Source of the DNA: CAMLQK01 sp035478775
GTDB lineage: Bacteria; Patescibacteriota; Saccharimonadia; Saccharimonadales; UBA4665
Length of the DNA stretch: 7,347 bases
Direction: 5' to 3'
Assembly (NCBI GenBank): GCA_035478775.1
Contig: DATIJG010000010.1
Coordinates: 1-7,347 of the forward strand
In this document: piece after piece, positions 4,865 through 7,347 of the stretch
Layout: every line of letters begins with the position of its first letter
How positions within the stretch are numbered: the first letter of the stretch is position 1
The notes under the pieces: generated by a model
The model's input: only the letters and a program-made list of their open reading frames with translations
Told to the model about the DNA's origin: nothing
Databases searched by the model: none
Made by a program: the position numbers and the translations under genes

Positions 4865-6652
4865 ATGGTAAGCCGCGCCTTTAAACTCCGGGTACGCCGC
4901 CGATTCCGCGTGCAGCAACGGCAAGTTGAAGCTTTTGGCCAGCAAGCCGAAGCTCATTTAGAGCGCAACTTTTTTAAGCGATTGGAACGTTTACGTGAAG
5001 TGCGCCGGTTTGTTGGAGCTTGGCTATTACTTGTCGCCCTTTTGGGTGGTTGTGCTGTGGTGCAAATCCGCGCCCTAAGAGGCTATTATGAAGTGGCTTC
5101 ACCTGTGCCGGGGGGCACATATGCCGAAGGAATTATTGGCTCGTTCACTAACGCTAACCCAATTTATGCCACCAGCCCCGTTGACCAAGCGGTATCGCAT
5201 CTTATTTTTGCAGGGTTATATGAATACAACGACCAAAACCAATTGGTGGGTGACCTGGCCACTGGCCCGGCGGCAGTGAATGACCAAGGTACGACGTACA
5301 CCGTGCATTTGCGCCGCAACCTCACTTGGCAGGACGGCGTACCACTCACCTCTGACGACGTTTTATTCACCTACCAGGCCATTCAAAGTCCGGACGCCCA
5401 ATCGCCGCTTAATGCGAGTTTCCAAAATATTAAAATTGCTGTACCTGATGCATATACACTTACATTTACGTTGCCAAATGTCTTGGCCTCGTTCCCGTAT
5501 TCGCTGACTACTGGCATTTTGCCGCGGCATATATTAGGTAAGACCGTGATGTCGGAGATGCGCTCGGCTGCATTTAACACCCGTGCGCCGGTGGGTGCCG
5601 GGCCTTTTAAATGGCAGTCGGTGTTTGCGGCAAGTAGCTCGCCCGACGATGCCCAACAACAAATTACGCTGGTTCCGTTTACGCATTACTATGCCGGGCA
5701 ACCGAAGCTTTCGAGTTTTGTGATCCACACTTTTTCGCAAACAACCGATATGGCCGATAGCTTTAACAACCACGCGCTAACGGCGATGGCGGGTCTTGAC
5801 ACAGTGCCGGCGCACGATATAAAAGAGGACACTGTACGGTCGTATAACATGTTGCAAACGGCGGCAGTTATGACGTTCTTTAAAATGGATAACCCGGTTT
5901 TAAGTGACGGGCAAGTGCGCAAGGCTTTAGTATTAGCGACTAATAGGCAAGGGATTTTAGACTCGCTTGGCTACCCGACACTCACGGTTGATGAACCGCT
6001 TTTACGCGGCCAGCTGGGCTATGACCCGGCGTTTGCCGAAGCTGGTTTTGATGAAAATGCTGCCAACCAAATGCTCGACCAAGCCGGTTGGGTGCGCGGT
6101 AAAGATGGTGTGCGCCAAAAAGACGGTAAACAACTCACCTTCCAGCTGTATGCTGAAAGCAGCAGTGAATATTCTAAAGTTGCTAAAATGTTGCAAAAAC
6201 AGTGGGACGCAGTTGGTGCTAAGGTTGATTTGCAATTGCAAAGCGGCACTGATTTTCAGAGTACGCTAGCGTTCCACAGCTACGACGCACTGCTGTATGG
6301 CGTTTCAATTGGTTCAGATCCGGATGTGTTTGCATTTTGGGACAGTACACAGGCCGATATTCGCTCTTCGAGCCGCCTGAATTTTTCGGGTTATAATTCT
6401 AAGATAGCCGACAATGCGCTTGAGGCTGGCCGCACGCGCCTTGATCCTGAGCTTCGCACTATAAAATACCAGCCGTTCCTAAAAGCCTGGCAAGCCGATG
6501 CGCCGGCGATAGGTTTATATCAGCCGCGATATTTGTACATCACCCGCGGACAGGTGTTTGGCCTAGCTGAGCACCGCATTAATAACGCTGTTGACCGCTA
6601 CGACAATGTGCAAAACTGGATGATCCGCCAAAAACAAGTGCCGCAAATGTAA
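4865..6652 (+). CDS. Family-5 extracellular solute-binding protein (peptide/nickel type) with N-terminal extension
   Basis: This 595-residue protein is the ligand-capturing part of an ABC importer, most likely for oligopeptides (SBP_bac_5, OppA/DppA-like). The mature domain starts near residue 83 (GGTYAEGIIGSFTNANPIYA). It shows the family signature at 129-170: a GDLATG-type segment, then YTVHLRRNLTWQDG and LTSDDVLFTY. Later typical segments are VGAGPFKW (243-250), VRKALVLATNRQGIL (351-365) and ANQMLDQAGW (400-409). Before it come about 48 basic, helix-forming residues (RVRRRFRVQQRQ, HLERNFFKRLERL), then a hydrophobic stretch (about 49-68) containing LLGGC with C63 as a possible lipid-modified cysteine. 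A signal with 62 residues before the cysteine is unusual; either it is an uncleaved anchor with a cytoplasmic tail, or the true start is GTG at 5000, giving MRRFVGAWLLLVALLGGC. The Shine-Dalgarno-like sequence favours 4865. No permease or ATPase genes are in view, and the substrate is inferred from family only. Confidence 0.9.
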   Translation: MVSRAFKLRVRRRFRVQQRQVEAFGQQAEAHLERNFFKRLERLREVRRFVGAWLLLVALLGGCAVVQIRALRGYYEVASPVPGGTYAEGIIGSFTNANPIYATSPVDQAVSHLIFAGLYEYNDQNQLVGDLATGPAAVNDQGTTYTVHLRRNLTWQDGVPLTSDDVLFTYQAIQSPDAQSPLNASFQNIKIAVPDAYTLTFTLPNVLASFPYSLTTGILPRHILGKTVMSEMRSAAFNTRAPVGAGPFKWQSVFAASSSPDDAQQQITLVPFTHYYAGQPKLSSFVIHTFSQTTDMADSFNNHALTAMAGLDTVPAHDIKEDTVRSYNMLQTAAVMTFFKMDNPVLSDGQVRKALVLATNRQGILDSLGYPTLTVDEPLLRGQLGYDPAFAEAGFDENAANQMLDQAGWVRGKDGVRQKDGKQLTFQLYAESSSEYSKVAKMLQKQWDAVGAKVDLQLQSGTDFQSTLAFHSYDALLYGVSIGSDPDVFAFWDSTQADIRSSSRLNFSGYNSKIADNALEAGRTRLDPELRTIKYQPFLKAWQADAPAIGLYQPRYLYITRGQVFGLAEHRINNAVDRYDNVQNWMIRQKQVPQM

Positions 6653-6672
6653 AAACATCTGCCTTTAGGTGG

Positions 6673-6701
6673 TTTACAATTCGGTAAATATTGGTGATAA
6701 T
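6673..6701 (+). promoter_or_regulatory. Promoter for the right-edge gene
   Basis: TTTACA (6673-6678), a 17-base spacer and GATAAT (6696-6701), each one base from consensus. Transcription would start near 6708 and leave a leader of about 29 bases that includes the Shine-Dalgarno sequence. It lies in the 84-base gap after the binding-protein gene, for which I see no convincing terminator (only a weak CTGCC/GGTGG hairpin at 6659-6672). Confidence 0.6.
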
Positions 6702-6727
6702 ATACTTTTTGAAGTAATTCACCCCCC

Positions 6728-6733
6728 GGAGGG
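6728..6733 (+). promoter_or_regulatory. Strong Shine-Dalgarno sequence of the right-edge gene
   Basis: GGAGGG, a near-perfect anti-16S match, lies three bases before the ATG at 6737, somewhat closer than usual. It is directly preceded by a run of six C, so CCC (6722-6724 or nearby) could pair with the GGG and partly hide the site. It decides the start codon of the downstream gene. Confidence 0.65.
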
Positions 6734-6736
6734 TAT

Positions 6737-7347
6737 ATGCGGCTATCGGAACAAAAGGATGCCATCTTTAACTTTGGTTTTAAACGAAGCGAGTTGAAAT
6801 ATGGATTGATGCAGAGCTATCGTGATAACATATTGGGCCCTGAAATGCCAGAAAACCTTACCGCGGAGCAGCTTCGTGCCCACCAAATTGCAGAAGCCTC
6901 GCTGACGGGCAGCTTGCCGAAGCGTCGCCCCCAGGCCTTCCTTAACCCGGCAGTGAGTTTTATGCTTGATGCAGCATTTACGACGCTTGAAACACAGGGT
7001 ATTAAAAAGCGCTTGCGAGAAATTACAGAAATTCATTACAGAGCTTTGGTTGGGCGCGGTTGCGCCAATCTTATAACTACGAGTGCAGTAGACTCAAACC
7101 TGTTAGTCGGGCAATTTAGAGGGGATAATATACGCTTGGGATTATTCACAGATGGCGATGTATGGAGCGAACAGGAGATAATGCAAATGGCTACGCTGAG
7201 TGACCGAGATAGTGGCGGAGAGATAAATTCTTTGCCGCGAGCAGTATTTTCTGACGCTAGTATAGTGGCCGGCGGAGCATTAAATGCCCTGCATAATGCC
7301 GGCATTCATAACGACGAACGGGCAATTATTACTCATAGTTCTGCACT
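6737..7347 (+). CDS. Unknown protein, 5' part only (runs off the right edge)
   Basis: The frame starting MRLSEQKDAIFNFGFKRSEL is open for 203 codons to the window's end. I do not recognise the protein. The N-terminal half is charged and looks helical (KRSELKYGLMQSYRDNIL, AEQLRAHQIAEASL, then LDAAFTTLETQGIKKRLREI). The second half looks like a mixed alpha/beta domain (NLLVGQFRGDNIRLGLFTDG, then SDASIVAGGALNALHNAGIH). No signal peptide or membrane helix is seen, so it is probably cytoplasmic. It has its own promoter and a strong Shine-Dalgarno, which supports both its reality and its start. Base usage looks like that of its neighbours. It follows the solute-binding-protein gene but resembles neither an ABC permease nor, in the visible part, an ABC ATPase (no Walker A motif). 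The rest of the gene is needed for any assignment. Confidence 0.75.
   Translation, partial: MRLSEQKDAIFNFGFKRSELKYGLMQSYRDNILGPEMPENLTAEQLRAHQIAEASLTGSLPKRRPQAFLNPAVSFMLDAAFTTLETQGIKKRLREITEIHYRALVGRGCANLITTSAVDSNLLVGQFRGDNIRLGLFTDGDVWSEQEIMQMATLSDRDSGGEINSLPRAVFSDASIVAGGALNALHNAGIHNDERAIITHSSA

Noticed and set aside
6659..6675. CTGCC-TTTA-GGTGG hairpin followed by TTT after the binding-protein gene
   Set aside because: Five pairs including two G-U pairs and a very short T-run make it too weak to call a terminator; it also overlaps the -35 box of the next gene.
6696..7134. Repeated GATAATATAC in the 6737 gene's promoter and within its coding sequence
   Set aside because: A 10-base AT-rich match with the second copy in frame as coding sequence; probably chance.

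Overview
The window is a gene-dense bacterial chromosome segment of mid-range base composition. It holds eight genes or gene parts on the + strand and one small gene on the - strand. I infer a Candidate Phyla Radiation bacterium, most likely Saccharibacteria (TM7). The grounds are short, stripped-down versions of universal proteins (especially a 495-residue UvrC), a -10 box sitting almost on the start codon of several genes (leaderless transcription), and the combination yvlD-like / secG / peptide-binding protein. This lineage call is inference. The standard code fits: all major frames are open, tryptophan is TGG, and the eight visible stops are seven TAA and one TAG, so the Gracilibacteria/SR1 glycine-TGA code is not in use.

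Layout. Positions 1-210 hold the C-terminal, cysteine-rich tail of a TrhO/YceA-type rhodanese (tRNA U34 hydroxylase). Positions 269-1756 hold uvrC, the dual-incision nuclease of nucleotide excision repair, with its catalytic residues intact but an internal region of roughly 115 residues and two iron-sulfur cysteines missing. A convergent intergenic region (1757-1902) carries a strong terminator for the small - strand gene at 1903-2247, an unknown 114-residue acidic protein driven by the most consensus-like promoter in the window. Divergently from it runs a pepP-like Xaa-Pro aminopeptidase (2362-3561). The two divergent promoters share an inverted 8-bp element.

Next come an unknown protein with an RNA-polymerase alpha-CTD-like domain (3608-4228) and a tight envelope cluster: a YvlD/holin-4-like four-helix membrane protein (4254-4622), secG (4627-4842) and a large family-5 solute-binding protein (4865-6652) with an unusual basic N-terminal extension before its membrane anchor. 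At the right edge, 6737-7347 is the 5' part of an unrecognised gene that runs off the window, preceded by a promoter and a strong Shine-Dalgarno sequence.

Functionally, the right half is about the envelope: SecG helps Sec export, which the downstream binding protein needs, and that protein probably captures oligopeptides. The aminopeptidase P would help degrade proline-containing peptides in the cytoplasm. No permease or ATPase genes for the transporter are visible. No rRNA, tRNA, CRISPR array, insertion sequence or phage integration site was seen. Both initiation styles occur: near-leaderless (uvrC, the - strand gene, pepP, the 3608 gene, the yvlD-like gene) and Shine-Dalgarno led (6737 gene, probably the binding protein).
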